This document shows positions 32,673 through 41,647 of a DNA stretch of 58,958 nt, in pieces. The stretch is from Chloroflexota bacterium (GTDB lineage Bacteria > Chloroflexota > Anaerolineae > Anaerolineales > UBA11579): the NCBI GenBank assembly GCA_018662365.1, contig JABJGH010000021.1, positions 1 through 58,958 of the forward strand, read 5' to 3'. How positions within the stretch are numbered: position 1 is the stretch's first letter; every line of letters begins with the position of its first letter. The translations under genes and the position numbers were made by a program. The notes below the pieces were generated by a model. It saw nothing but the letters and a program-made list of their open reading frames with translations. It made no database searches and was not told the origin of the DNA.

Positions 32673-35210
32673 ATGAAAGCATCTATTGAAAAACTACAAA
32701 AATTCTTTAAACAAGAAGCAAAACGCAATTACGATAACGGTGCGGTAATGGGCGGACTAGCTAAAATGCTAGAAGGTTGGGAAGCCGAAGCGCGTGCGGA
32801 TGGTATCCCAGACGGCCTTATACAGGCCGTTACCACTCGATTACGAGATTACCAACGTCTCAGCCAAGAATCGCGAAAAGACGCCCTAAAGGGGTTGTGG
32901 ACACGTATTCGAAGGGAAATCGGGGGCGAAGAACCACCAAAAACACCCCCTCAGGATTCTGCGCCCAAAAAAGCCGTAAACACCCAACAAAAGCCCGCGA
33001 AAAGCGCACCCCCGAAAAAATCCAACCAAGGCGCAAAACCTAGCGGACCACCCAGCAGCAAACCACCTCAAACCCCTAAACCAAAACCGCGTAAACCTGC
33101 TAAACAACCGATTAAACGTCCGAAACCGGAAGGCCCGAAGGCTGCACTAGATGCCATGGTCACCGTCTTAGATGGTGTCGGACCCAAAAACGCGGAAAAA
33201 CTTGAAAAATTAGGCATCCAAACCCTACGGGATATGCTCTATCATTACCCCCGTCGTTACGACGATTATAGCCAAATGAAAACCATCAATCGGCTTAAAT
33301 TTGGCGAAGAGATCACGATCATTGGCACAGTACAAAGTGCTAGGGTGCGCCCAACCAAAGGTGGGAAACTAAAGATCACCGAAGTGGTCGTCACCGACGG
33401 AAGTGGTGCATTAAGAGTGAACTGGTTCAACCAACCCTGGCTCACCAACACCCTCAAAGAGGGCGTCCATGTCGTCATTTCAGGAAAAGTTGAGCAATAT
33501 CTCGGTAGATTAATTATGAGCAACCCCGAATGGGAACTGCTCGAAGAAGAACAATTACATACCAATCGAATTGTCCCCGTTTACCCACTCACCGCAAATA
33601 TCACCCAACGTTGGTTACGTGGTCAAATGAACAAAGTAGTCAACTATTGGGCATTACGAGTGCAAGAAACCTTGCCCCAAAACGTAATTGATTCAGCAAA
33701 ATTATTAGAACTCCCCGATGCTCTATTACAGATCCACTACCCCGATAGTAACGAAGCACTCAAGGCCGCCCAAGACCGCCTCGCCTTTGATGAGATCTTT
33801 TATCTTCAGATGGGCGTGCAGCGCCAAAAGCAGCAGTGGGCGCAGCGTGTCGCGCAAAAATATCAGGTTTCCGAAGAGTGGCTGACCTCCCAGAAAGCCC
33901 GTCTCCCCTATCAACTTACCAGTGCCCAAGATAAAGCTATTTCTGAGATTCGCAAAGACCTCAACAGCGGCCAGCCTATGAACCGTCTCCTCCAGGGAGA
34001 TGTTGGATCGGGTAAAACGGTCGTGGCAGCCTTTGCGATCGGCATGGTCCTGCAAGCGAACAAACAAGCTGCTATCTTGGCCCCCACCAGCATTTTGGCT
34101 GAACAACATTATCAAAGTCTGATCAATCTAATGAGTGAGGGCGAGAACGCCCTTTTGAAACCCGACCAAGTACGGTTGATTATTGGGGCCACCCCCGAAA
34201 AAGAGAAATCTGAAATTCGTAGTCAATTAGCCGATGGATCGATCAAATTGATCATTGGCACTCATGCCTTATTAGAAGATCCCGTCATATTCCAGAATCT
34301 TCAGGTCGCCGTGATTGATGAACAGCATCGTTTTGGTGTCGAACAACGGGCTGCCCTCCGCCAAAAAGGTGAAAATCCTCACCTCCTGGTGATGACCGCC
34401 ACTCCAATTCCGAGATCATTAGCCCTCACTGTCTTTGGCGATCTTGAACTGACCATCATTGATGAAATGCCTCCTGGCAGAATACCTGTCGATACATTTA
34501 TCCTTACCTCCAGGGAGAGAGAACGGGCATACACATTGATCGAAAAGCAGCTTGCTGAAGATCGACAAGCCTTTATTATTTATCCATTGGTGGAGGAAAG
34601 CGAGAAAAGCAACAAACGCGCCGCAGTGGAAGAAAGTGAACGCCTCCAAAATGAAGTATTTCATAAACATAAAGTTGGGTTAATCCATGGGCGTTTAAAA
34701 CAAGCCGAAAAAGATGAGATCATGACCCAATTTAGAGATAAAGAAATCGATATTCTGGTCTCAACCACCGTCGTCGAGGTAGGGGTAGATATCCCCAATG
34801 CATCGGTGATGCTGATCGAAGGGGCGAACCATTTCGGGTTGGCTCAACTTCATCAACTCCGTGGCCGAGTCGGCAGAGGCGCTGAAAAATCCTATTGCCT
34901 TTTGATCCCAGAAGATGACGCAAACACCGAAAACGAACGCCTGAAGGTCATGAGTGAGACCAATGATGGTTTTGTATTGGCAGAAAGTGACCTCAACCAG
35001 CGTGGGCCCGGACAATTTTTAGGCTCGCGCCAATCTGGCTTCTCAAAGTTTCAACTAGCCAGCATGACCAATATTCGTTTAATCGAAAAAGCCCGCCGAG
35101 AAGCAAGAAAATTAATTTCTGAAGATCCAAACTTAGAAAGAGAAGACCACAAGTTTTTGGCCCATACCCTCAATCTCCTATGGGAAAATGGGCAGGGAGA
35201 TATAAGCTAA
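32673..35210 (+). CDS. recG: ATP-dependent DNA helicase RecG with basic N-terminal extension
   Basis: An 845-residue RecG, longer than the usual roughly 690. Residues 1-85 are helical, and 86-156 are a Pro/Lys/Gln-rich linker (repeats such as K-P-K-P-R-K-P-A-K). Then come a helix-hairpin-helix-like start (L-D-G-V-G-P-K-N-A-E-K-L), the wedge OB domain (T-I-I-G-T-V-Q-S-A) and the helicase core. The core has Walker A G-D-V-G-S-G-K-T at about 442-449, DEQH at about 549-552, T-A-T-P-I-P-R-S-L, and Q-L-R-G-R-V-G-R-G. RecG remodels stalled forks and branched DNA. TAAAAT 9 nt before the ATG suggests a leaderless start. coaD overlaps its stop by one base. Confidence 0.95.
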   Translation: MKASIEKLQKFFKQEAKRNYDNGAVMGGLAKMLEGWEAEARADGIPDGLIQAVTTRLRDYQRLSQESRKDALKGLWTRIRREIGGEEPPKTPPQDSAPKKAVNTQQKPAKSAPPKKSNQGAKPSGPPSSKPPQTPKPKPRKPAKQPIKRPKPEGPKAALDAMVTVLDGVGPKNAEKLEKLGIQTLRDMLYHYPRRYDDYSQMKTINRLKFGEEITIIGTVQSARVRPTKGGKLKITEVVVTDGSGALRVNWFNQPWLTNTLKEGVHVVISGKVEQYLGRLIMSNPEWELLEEEQLHTNRIVPVYPLTANITQRWLRGQMNKVVNYWALRVQETLPQNVIDSAKLLELPDALLQIHYPDSNEALKAAQDRLAFDEIFYLQMGVQRQKQQWAQRVAQKYQVSEEWLTSQKARLPYQLTSAQDKAISEIRKDLNSGQPMNRLLQGDVGSGKTVVAAFAIGMVLQANKQAAILAPTSILAEQHYQSLINLMSEGENALLKPDQVRLIIGATPEKEKSEIRSQLADGSIKLIIGTHALLEDPVIFQNLQVAVIDEQHRFGVEQRAALRQKGENPHLLVMTATPIPRSLALTVFGDLELTIIDEMPPGRIPVDTFILTSRERERAYTLIEKQLAEDRQAFIIYPLVEESEKSNKRAAVEESERLQNEVFHKHKVGLIHGRLKQAEKDEIMTQFRDKEIDILVSTTVVEVGVDIPNASVMLIEGANHFGLAQLHQLRGRVGRGAEKSYCLLIPEDDANTENERLKVMSETNDGFVLAESDLNQRGPGQFLGSRQSGFSKFQLASMTNIRLIEKARREARKLISEDPNLEREDHKFLAHTLNLLWENGQGDIS

Positions 35211-35719
35211 TGATTAGAGCATTATTCCCCGCAACTTTTGATCCAATTCATAATGGACATATTGACATCGCCAACCGCGCTTCCAAATTCTTTGATGAGG
35301 TGGTGGTGGCAGTTTACGATCGCCCCATTAAATCCTTGCTTTTCAGCCCTGAAGAAAGAATGACCTTAGTCAATGAAACTTTCAAAGACCATAAAAATAT
35401 TCGTGTCACCGGTTTTGGAGGTCTCACTGTAGATTTTTGCAAAGAAATTGATGCCCAAGTCATCGTTCGTGGCCTCCGTGTTTTTTCTGATTTCGAATAT
35501 GAATTCAGACTAGCCCTAGCGAACAGGGAATTGGCCCCGGAAATTGAAACCGTCGCCCTGATCACCAGCAAAGAACATACCTTTCTCTCTTCGACAACGG
35601 TGCGTGAAATCGCCCTATTAGACGGTGATGTCTCCTCAATGGTTCCTGAAAATGTCGTGATTGCCCTCAGAAAAAAATATCTTGAAGGCAATCACGAGGA
35701 AATGGCAAACAGAACCTAA
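35210..35719 (+). CDS. coaD: phosphopantetheine adenylyltransferase
   Basis: A 169-residue CoA-biosynthesis enzyme that joins 4'-phosphopantetheine and ATP. It carries T-F-D-P-I-H-N-G-H (9-17, the T/HxGH nucleotidyltransferase motif), V-R-G-L-R near 92, and the C-terminal S-S-T-T-V-R-E-I-A. The start at 35210 overlaps the recG stop (TAATG), and the resulting N-terminus M-I-R-A-L-F-P is standard; an earlier in-frame start at 35180 would lie inside recG. In many relatives rsmD sits between recG and coaD; here it is absent. Confidence 0.96.
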   Translation: MIRALFPATFDPIHNGHIDIANRASKFFDEVVVAVYDRPIKSLLFSPEERMTLVNETFKDHKNIRVTGFGGLTVDFCKEIDAQVIVRGLRVFSDFEYEFRLALANRELAPEIETVALITSKEHTFLSSTTVREIALLDGDVSSMVPENVVIALRKKYLEGNHEEMANRT

Positions 35720-35873
35720 ACATTTCACCAGTGAAATTTAGAAGGCGTGTTCAGTTGACGAATTTAGATTTTATGTGTAGGCTTTAGAATAATAGAGAGT
35801 TATTCTCCTGGTGAGCATAATTCTTGCAACAATCGTTAAAAATAACCTCCCATCATTATTTTTGAGGGTACAA

Positions 35874-36344
35874 ATGGATATACTACATTTAGTAGACAGA
35901 TTAGAAGAATTATTCAATGAAAGTCGCCCGATTCCATTTACAAATAATGTGATCGTTGATGAAGACCGCATGTTAGACCTCATTGATCAGATGCGAGTGG
36001 CGGTTCCAGACCAGGTGAAACAAGCCCAAAAGGTTGTCACCGAAAAAGATCGCATTCAAGCGCAAGCCCAAGAAGAAGCACAACGCACCATCCAGCTTGC
36101 CAGAGAAAAAAGCGAAGGTCTCGTTGACCGTGATTCGATCGTTGAGGCCGCTCAAACTCGTGCGCAAAAAGTTCTCGAGCAAGCGCTCTTAGACGCAGAA
36201 GCCACCCGCAATGAAGCCGATGATTATGTCTTAGAATCATTGACATCATTAGAGATTGAAATGGAAAGGATCATTCAGCAGGTTCGAAATGGCATTCGCA
36301 CCGTTCAACATGCCAATCCCAATGTCAACCCTCCCACCGAGTAA
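35874..36344 (+). CDS. coiled-coil protein of unknown function
   Basis: A 156-residue, mostly helical protein. Residues 1-60 begin M-D-I-L-H-L-V-D-R-L-E-E-L and include I-D-Q-M-R-V-A-V-P. Residues 60-145 are Gln/Ala/Glu-rich heptads typical of a long coiled coil, resembling the stalk of ATP-synthase b subunits or DivIVA-type proteins. Similar short coiled-coil proteins often follow coaD in Firmicutes and Chloroflexota, but I assign no function. The ATG at 35874 is preferred because GAGGG lies 5 nt upstream; an earlier in-frame ATG at 35811 lacks one. Confidence 0.75.
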   Translation: MDILHLVDRLEELFNESRPIPFTNNVIVDEDRMLDLIDQMRVAVPDQVKQAQKVVTEKDRIQAQAQEEAQRTIQLAREKSEGLVDRDSIVEAAQTRAQKVLEQALLDAEATRNEADDYVLESLTSLEIEMERIIQQVRNGIRTVQHANPNVNPPTE

Positions 36345-36355
36345 TTAAATTAATT

Positions 36356-36388
36356 AAAAACGGCGGCCTCTGCCGCCGTTTTTTTATT
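36356..36388 (+). terminator. intrinsic terminator of the recG-coaD-coiled-coil unit
   Basis: CGGCGGC (36361-36367), loop CTCT, GCCGCCG (36372-36378), flanked by A on the left and seven T on the right. Confidence 0.93.
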
Positions 36389-36489
36389 TAACCAATATAA
36401 ATTCTTTCTATGATCCGAAAAAATCATTAGAAATCCTCCCTAAATAGCATATAATTCATTTCGAAAATAAACTAAAAACATAGGGAAAA

Positions 36490-37212
36490 ATGAAGAAAAA
36501 AATATTACTTTTTATCATCGTCATCCTAGCAACTTTCACAATTTCTTTTGTTGTTTGGACAAATAACAGTAGTAAAGCGGAACAACCCGCCTTAGATGCA
36601 CTCACATCTGATTCCTTGGTCTCATACACTCAAGAGGATTGGATCGTTTTTAGTCCCATTGCAAAGCAGGCAAACACCGGTTTTATCTTTTATCCTGGAG
36701 GAAAGGTTGAGCCAGAAGCCTATGCACCAGCCCTCAAAGAAATCGCAGCTCAAGGTTATTTGGTCGTAAATGTACCCATGCCGCTCAATCTAGCGGTTTT
36801 TGCCATAAATAAAGCTGATGAAGTCATCGAGGCATATCCAGAAATAGAGTCCTGGGTGATCGGTGGGCATTCCCTTGGTGGCTCCATGGCCGCAGCTTAC
36901 GCTCAGAATAATCAAGAGTCCATCGATGGCCTGATTTTTTGGGCCTCCTATCCCGGCGGAGATATGACCGACCTAAAAATGCCAATACTTTCAATCTATG
37001 GCACCAACGATATGGGCATTGACGGCATCTTAGAAAGTGATGTGAATCTCCCAAATAACACCATTTGGGAAATTATTGAGGGTGGAAACCATGCCCAGTT
37101 TGGATATTATGGGGAACAAGAAGGGGACGGTAGTGCAACTATCAGTGCCGAGGATCAACAACACCAGATCATCAAATCGACCCTATCCTTTCTAGATCAG
37201 TTCTTCAACTAA
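36490..37212 (+). CDS. alpha/beta hydrolase, membrane-anchored or secreted
   Basis: A 240-residue hydrolase of the dienelactone-hydrolase-like group. An N-terminal signal or anchor helix (about 4-24) precedes the fold. The nucleophile elbow G-G-H-S-L-G-G-S lies near residues 124-131. An Asp in Y-G-T-N-D and a His in G-G-N-H-A-Q-F complete a plausible triad. The oxyanion region reads F-Y-P-G-G-K-V. The substrate is unknown. GGGAAA lies upstream of the ATG, and it is flanked by terminators on both sides, so it is monocistronic. Confidence 0.85.
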   Translation: MKKKILLFIIVILATFTISFVVWTNNSSKAEQPALDALTSDSLVSYTQEDWIVFSPIAKQANTGFIFYPGGKVEPEAYAPALKEIAAQGYLVVNVPMPLNLAVFAINKADEVIEAYPEIESWVIGGHSLGGSMAAAYAQNNQESIDGLIFWASYPGGDMTDLKMPILSIYGTNDMGIDGILESDVNLPNNTIWEIIEGGNHAQFGYYGEQEGDGSATISAEDQQHQIIKSTLSFLDQFFN

Positions 37213-37224
37213 GTTCTTTAAATC

Positions 37225-37250
37225 ATAAAGAGGGCGTTTGCCCTCTTTAT
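37225..37250. terminator. bidirectional intrinsic terminator
   Basis: ATAAAGAGGGC (37225-37235) pairs with GCCCTCTTTAT (37240-37250) around a GTTT loop. It lies between the convergent hydrolase and CarH-like genes. Confidence 0.85.
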
Positions 37251-37271
37251 ATTTATTATATTATTTTGTTT

Positions 37272-38579
37272 TTATTGTAGGGTTTTCAGCCAGCTTATTA
37301 AGGGCTCCCCACTTTTATCCAAATTCTCCACAACTGCCTCATAATAGACCGCAATATATTGCTTAAATAAACTATCAGGAAGATTTCTTTCTTTTAGTAA
37401 GCCTTGCAACCATGAAATATTTGGAAGCACATAATCCAAATTCCCCAAACTGAATGCAGCGCTAATATCATTAGCCAAAAAATCATTTGCATCACGTATA
37501 AAATCATTCATTCCCGGATCAGAAATTTTATTAAAATTGCGCATCACTCCCTTTTCGATCAACGCCTTTTGCGCTATAAACTGCGTTCGAGTCTCAGAAT
37601 AATCTGGGATTTCCTCATAGTGTTCAATTTCAGGTTTTGCTCCCTTTAGGAGGTTTTCAATAACCTTCACTGCCTTCAATAGATCATCCCCTAAATATGT
37701 GCCATAAATATTGGAAATTATTTCCGGATTAGTACTAAAGATCAATCCCCCATATGCCAAATCGACTTTTTTATTCTTCAATGACTTCCCAATTTCAAAC
37801 AGCATTGCCGCTGATGAGAGATGCATCGCCGTCATCACCACCAAATCTGGCTCCACAACCCCCATGGTTTCATCCAACTGGGGTAAAGGAACATTCGCCC
37901 CCAGGTAAACTACCTGCCATCCTCGGTTTCTTAAAAGGAAGCATAGTAGTAAGGAGGAAAAGCTATGTTGCTCTGTTTCCGGGCAGCCTAGCAGTACAGT
38001 GCCAGGCAATATCGGCGCAGCAGCGGAGGCGATCAAAACGTCCATTCTCCTCGTTGCCAATGCGGATGTAAAATGCTCTTGTTGCACCGTTGCTTCCCCT
38101 CGATACCATAACGCGCCTATTTCAGAAACACCCTTTTGAAGCACTTCAATACAAACCGTTTCTAAGGGGTATATCGCAAACCCTTGGGTCAATATTTGAT
38201 CCGCTCTTTTCTCATCAAAATTCAAACATGCCTCGAGCCATTCCCTTCGAACTTCATCCAGGTTTTCTCCCACTAGTGGCAGGTCAGCTCCCTCCCCTTC
38301 CTTTTCTTCAATATTTAAGGGGTTCTTTTTTTGTTCAATAATACTATTCCAATACGCCACCGCTTGTTTTATCCGCATACCTTCTTTTTGGCGATCCAGC
38401 AGCCATCGAATCGTTTCGATATCATATTGAGAATATAAGCGATGCCCCCCCTCGGTGCGTTGCGGTTGAGGCAATCCATAGCGTCGCTCCCATGCTCGCA
38501 AAGTATCGGCTTTGATATTTGTTTCCATCATCACTACATTAAGATTAAATCGAGCAGAGCGATCAAAAATATTTGTCAT
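37272..38579 (-). CDS. MerR-family regulator with B12-binding photoreceptor domain (CarH/LitR type)
   Basis: A 435-residue regulator. Residues 12-80 are a MerR helix-turn-helix (T-L-R-A-W-E-R-R-Y-G-L-P and G-G-H-R-L-Y-S). Residues about 105-190 match the four-helix cobalamin cap, including W158-x9-E168-H169, the signature that holds the adenosyl group in light-sensing CarH. The Rossmann B12 domain has E203-Q204-H205, the E-x-H lower-ligand motif (the following Gly is Ser). The C-terminal 120 residues are an extra helical domain absent from short CarH proteins. Characterised relatives bind DNA in the dark with adenosylcobalamin and release it in light. AAGGAG lies 9 nt before the ATG. It is divergent from an ABC exporter operon, its likely target (inference). 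No carotenoid genes are nearby. Confidence 0.85.
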   Translation of the reverse strand: MTNIFDRSARFNLNVVMMETNIKADTLRAWERRYGLPQPQRTEGGHRLYSQYDIETIRWLLDRQKEGMRIKQAVAYWNSIIEQKKNPLNIEEKEGEGADLPLVGENLDEVRREWLEACLNFDEKRADQILTQGFAIYPLETVCIEVLQKGVSEIGALWYRGEATVQQEHFTSALATRRMDVLIASAAAPILPGTVLLGCPETEQHSFSSLLLCFLLRNRGWQVVYLGANVPLPQLDETMGVVEPDLVVMTAMHLSSAAMLFEIGKSLKNKKVDLAYGGLIFSTNPEIISNIYGTYLGDDLLKAVKVIENLLKGAKPEIEHYEEIPDYSETRTQFIAQKALIEKGVMRNFNKISDPGMNDFIRDANDFLANDISAAFSLGNLDYVLPNISWLQGLLKERNLPDSLFKQYIAVYYEAVVENLDKSGEPLISWLKTLQ

Positions 38580-38647
38580 TAATCCAAACTCCTTATGGCA
38601 CTTCTATCAATAAGGATACCAAACCGTTTATTATTTGTCAATATTAT

Positions 38648-38691
38648 CTGTGCAAATACTTGACATTTTTGATAAACTGTGTAAAAATACT
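38648..38691 (+). promoter_or_regulatory. direct repeats and promoter in the CarH-like/ABC exporter intergenic region
   Basis: CTGTGCAAATACT (38648-38660) and CTGTGTAAAAATACT (38677-38691) are near-identical direct repeats 29 bp apart. They flank and overlap a -35 TTGACA (38660-38665) and an A+T-rich -10 (about 38683-38688, AAAAAT, 17-bp spacing). A MerR-type repressor bound here would block RNA polymerase. The site is predicted only. Confidence 0.45.
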
Positions 38692-38740
38692 CCTAATAAC
38701 AAATTGTAACGTATAAATTGGCTCAAAAGAGGAAACAAAA

Positions 38741-39895
38741 ATGTCATTTTATTTATCAATCAGAGAGGTTTGGCGAAACAGAGGAAGGTTCGTTCTTTTC
38801 AGTTTGGTCATTGCCCTTATCACCATCCTTGTCCTTTTCGTTGCCGCGCTTGGTAACGGTTTGGCAAATGCAAATCGCCAATTCATAGACAAGCTCGATG
38901 CAGATTTAATCGTCCTCCAAGAAAATGTCGATCTCAATCTCACCAGCAGCAGGATTACTCAGGATAAATTGGAGGATATCAAAAGTATTGCCGGTGTTGC
39001 CGAAGCAGGGCTCCTCGCCTTCAGCTCAGCCACCCTAGTATTTGACAATGGACTGGAAACATTAGATGTCTCCATCATCGGAGTTACCCCCGGAGAATTG
39101 GGAAACCCCAGCCTATTAGAAGGAAATCCCTTAAACAATTCGAGTGCTAATGAAATTATTATTGACAATAAAGTAGCCGATAATATCGGTCTCCAAGTGG
39201 GCGATCAAGTATCTCTTCGCAGCATCCAAGGCGAGGACGAATCCTTTTTCGACCTCACAATCGCCGGCATTACCGACGAGCGGCAATTCTTTTTTGCCTC
39301 CTCGGTCATCATGTCTCTTACAACCTGGAACGAAGTTCGCCCCCAAGCTTCCCCCGCCCCACAATCCGGTGATGTTTTAGGAAACATGGTCGCCGTAAAA
39401 TTGGCCGACGGAGTTGACCAATCCATCATCGAAGGTAGATTGATCAATACGATTGAAAAGATTGAGGTTGCCGACAAGATCACCGTGATCGAAGCCCAAC
39501 CCGGATATGGCCCTCAACAGGCAACCGTCAATGCACAAAAAGGCTTTGCCTATTTGATCGGCGTATTGGTGGTCGGTGGATTCTTCCAAATTCAAACCCT
39601 ACAAAAAGTGCCCCAATTGGGCATGCTAAAAGCGATCGGCACCGACAATCGCACAGTAGGTGCTGCCGCATTGATGCAGATCATTATTGTGACCATCATC
39701 GGCATTCTGATCGGTGGCATCGGGGTCTTCCTGCTCTATTTGGGCATTCCTGACAGCGTTCCCTTGAGCTTCAACGTCCCCACAGTCCTCACAGCAATCG
39801 GTTCCCTTTTACTTATCGGACCCATTGGCGGATTAGTCTCGATCCGGATTGCATTAAAAGTAGAACCCCTAACCGCCATTGGTTTGTCATCCTAA
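38741..39895 (+). CDS. ABC transporter permease, FtsX/MacB type
   Basis: A 384-residue membrane subunit of a type VII-like ABC exporter. One N-terminal transmembrane helix (about 17-40) is followed by a large extracytoplasmic MacB-PCD-like domain (about 45-255) and three C-terminal helices (about 262-290, 310-335, 345-372). The overall look is closest to HrtB/DevC-like permeases. AGAGGAAA precedes the ATG. The ATPase gene follows after 10 bp. The regulator upstream is a CarH-like B12 photosensor, so the exporter may be light- or cobalamin-controlled (inference). The cargo could be heme, lipid or a peptide; sequence does not tell. Confidence 0.88.
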   Translation: MSFYLSIREVWRNRGRFVLFSLVIALITILVLFVAALGNGLANANRQFIDKLDADLIVLQENVDLNLTSSRITQDKLEDIKSIAGVAEAGLLAFSSATLVFDNGLETLDVSIIGVTPGELGNPSLLEGNPLNNSSANEIIIDNKVADNIGLQVGDQVSLRSIQGEDESFFDLTIAGITDERQFFFASSVIMSLTTWNEVRPQASPAPQSGDVLGNMVAVKLADGVDQSIIEGRLINTIEKIEVADKITVIEAQPGYGPQQATVNAQKGFAYLIGVLVVGGFFQIQTLQKVPQLGMLKAIGTDNRTVGAAALMQIIIVTIIGILIGGIGVFLLYLGIPDSVPLSFNVPTVLTAIGSLLLIGPIGGLVSIRIALKVEPLTAIGLSS

Positions 39896-39905
39896 GGAGA
39901 AAAAC

Positions 39906-40721
39906 ATGACCACAGCATTAGAAATTACAAAAGTTAGTAAAATTTATGGAAAAGGCGACAACGCAGTCAAAGCTGTCGACCAAGTTTCGTTAGACGTAAA
40001 AGCCGGGGAGTTTATCGCCCTGGTTGGCCCAAGTGGATCCGGTAAAACCAGTTTATTAGCCATGTTAGCTGCCCTGCTCTCCCCCAGTGAGGGAAGCATC
40101 TTCATCGACAATAGCGATCTAAGAAAAATGGCAGAAAAAGAAAGAACCCGTTTCCGCAGGGAAAAGATCGGTTTCACATTTCAAGCCAACAATCTTGTCC
40201 CTTATCTCACTGCATTAGAAAATGTCTCCCTAATGCTAAAATTAAATAACGTGGGCAACAAAGAAAGCATTCAAAAGGCCGAACAAATCCTTGTGCGATT
40301 AGGTCTTGAAGATCGTTTATCAAGTTTCCCCCGCCAACTATCCGGTGGGCAAAAACAAAGGGTTGCTATTGCCCGAGCATTGGTCCACAATCCCAGCTTA
40401 GTTTTAGCCGATGAACCCACCGCCAGCTTAGACACTGATCGCGCCTACCAAGTCGTAAAAACATTTTCCGATTTGATTCACGAACAGGGTCGTGCTGGCA
40501 TCATGGTCACCCATGATCTCCGCATGACCAAACACGTCGACAAGATCGTCCAAATGGTAGACGGAAAGATCGTCAACATCATTTCCAATCAAATTGAGAT
40601 CGAAGCCCTGTCCGCTAACGATTCCTTTGGCATGCCAATACAAATCCCGCAAAATACCTCATCTCAACTGAATATCCCCCTAGCTCCGCCACCCACAGTT
40701 TCCACCCCGGCAAGAGTATAG
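39906..40721 (+). CDS. ABC transporter ATP-binding protein, LolD/MacB/HrtA type
   Basis: A 271-residue ATPase that pairs with the permease just upstream. Walker [12 protein letters not shown] (about 42-52), signature [15 protein letters not shown], Walker [12 protein letters not shown] and a switch His in V-T-H-D-L are intact. A C-terminal tail of about 45 residues, Pro-rich at the end, is unusual for this group. The ATG at 39906 is used because AAGGAG lies 7 nt upstream; the in-frame ATG at 39879 lies inside the permease gene. A strong terminator follows. Confidence 0.93.
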   Translation: MTTALEITKVSKIYGKGDNAVKAVDQVSLDVKAGEFIALVGPSGSGKTSLLAMLAALLSPSEGSIFIDNSDLRKMAEKERTRFRREKIGFTFQANNLVPYLTALENVSLMLKLNNVGNKESIQKAEQILVRLGLEDRLSSFPRQLSGGQKQRVAIARALVHNPSLVLADEPTASLDTDRAYQVVKTFSDLIHEQGRAGIMVTHDLRMTKHVDKIVQMVDGKIVNIISNQIEIEALSANDSFGMPIQIPQNTSSQLNIPLAPPPTVSTPARV

Positions 40722-40734
40722 AAAAAGAATACTA

Positions 40735-40768
40735 AAAAAAACCAGCAAGATGCTTTGCTGGTTTTTTT
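40735..40768. terminator. bidirectional intrinsic terminator
   Basis: ACCAGCAA (40741-40748) pairs with TTGCTGGT (40755-40762), with A tracts to the left and T tracts to the right. It serves the convergent ATPase (plus) and ABC-2 permease (minus) genes. Confidence 0.9.
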
Positions 40769-40794
40769 GCGATTTAAATATAATTGAATATTTC

Positions 40795-41559
40795 TTATTT
40801 TGAATAAAATTCCCCAAACAACAATCTTTCTCGATCAAATCTCACCAATACAATCACAAAAAGTAGCAGATCTACAATTAGGAAAATCCAAAGAAATAAT
40901 GGCAAAGATGTCTCAGTATTGAAATAATTAGAGAATTTAACAAGAATAATATCCGAGTATTTAGGAAATAATGGTCCTATTACAAAAGCTGGAATTAGCA
41001 ATGGAATAATAAATGGTACTAGTTTATTCTGAGCCTCAAACAATGTTGCCGAGTAAAGAGAAGAATTTATTCCAGCCACACTAATAAAAATAGATAATAG
41101 CAGGCTTCCAAGAACCATCCCGATCAAAAGATCAATCGGATAAAAAATAATCTCCCCCATTGAATGGAATATATTGACGACAATTAACCCGATCAGCATA
41201 TTGACCAATGCAACCCCCCATCCAATTAGCACAGCCATCCCTGTTTTACCGATCACAATCGAAATGTTTCTTGCGGGAGTTGCCAACAAAGGTTCTAGGG
41301 TCTTTGCAATTCGCTCTCCCACGATAGAATTCGGGGTAATAAATCCGATCACAACAAAAGGAATCAGGAAGATAAATGGAAAAGCCATGATTGGAGAGTC
41401 GATCCAATTTGCCTCCATTTTAATGGGTTCATATATCGCAAAACCAGCAGTAATAACTAATATTGGGTACGCACCCACCTGAAAATTTGCTAAGGATAAG
41501 AATGTCCTCTGCAAATCCTCCCATTCTTTATTAAAAATTATCGCGATATGCTTTAGCAT
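40795..41559 (-). CDS. ABC-2 type transporter permease
   Basis: A 254-residue polytopic membrane protein of the ABC-2 (NatB/YhaP-like) class. Six hydrophobic segments are visible, with the inner G-E-R-I-A-K-T-L-E-P-L-L-A-T-P-A-R motif after the second, the diagnostic ABC-2 coupling sequence. The ATG at 41559 is preferred to the TTG at 41574 on the basis of GGGAA at about 8 nt. It is a single-gene unit; no dedicated ATPase lies beside it, and the ATPase at 39906 is convergent and belongs to another family. The partner is probably elsewhere. Confidence 0.82.
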   Translation of the reverse strand: MLKHIAIIFNKEWEDLQRTFLSLANFQVGAYPILVITAGFAIYEPIKMEANWIDSPIMAFPFIFLIPFVVIGFITPNSIVGERIAKTLEPLLATPARNISIVIGKTGMAVLIGWGVALVNMLIGLIVVNIFHSMGEIIFYPIDLLIGMVLGSLLLSIFISVAGINSSLYSATLFEAQNKLVPFIIPLLIPAFVIGPLFPKYSDIILVKFSNYFNTETSLPLFLWIFLIVDLLLFVIVLVRFDRERLLFGEFYSK

Positions 41560-41647
41560 AAATATATTTCCCAATTAACAATAAATATATTATTGCATAA
41601 AGCACAATATCGAGTCAAATTAATTTCATTTATTGAAAAATGTTTGT

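Noticed and set aside
39906-41559. Pairing of the 39906 ATPase with the ABC-2 permease
   Set aside because: The genes are convergent with a terminator between them, and the ATPase belongs to the LolD/MacB type that pairs with the FtsX-like permease just upstream.
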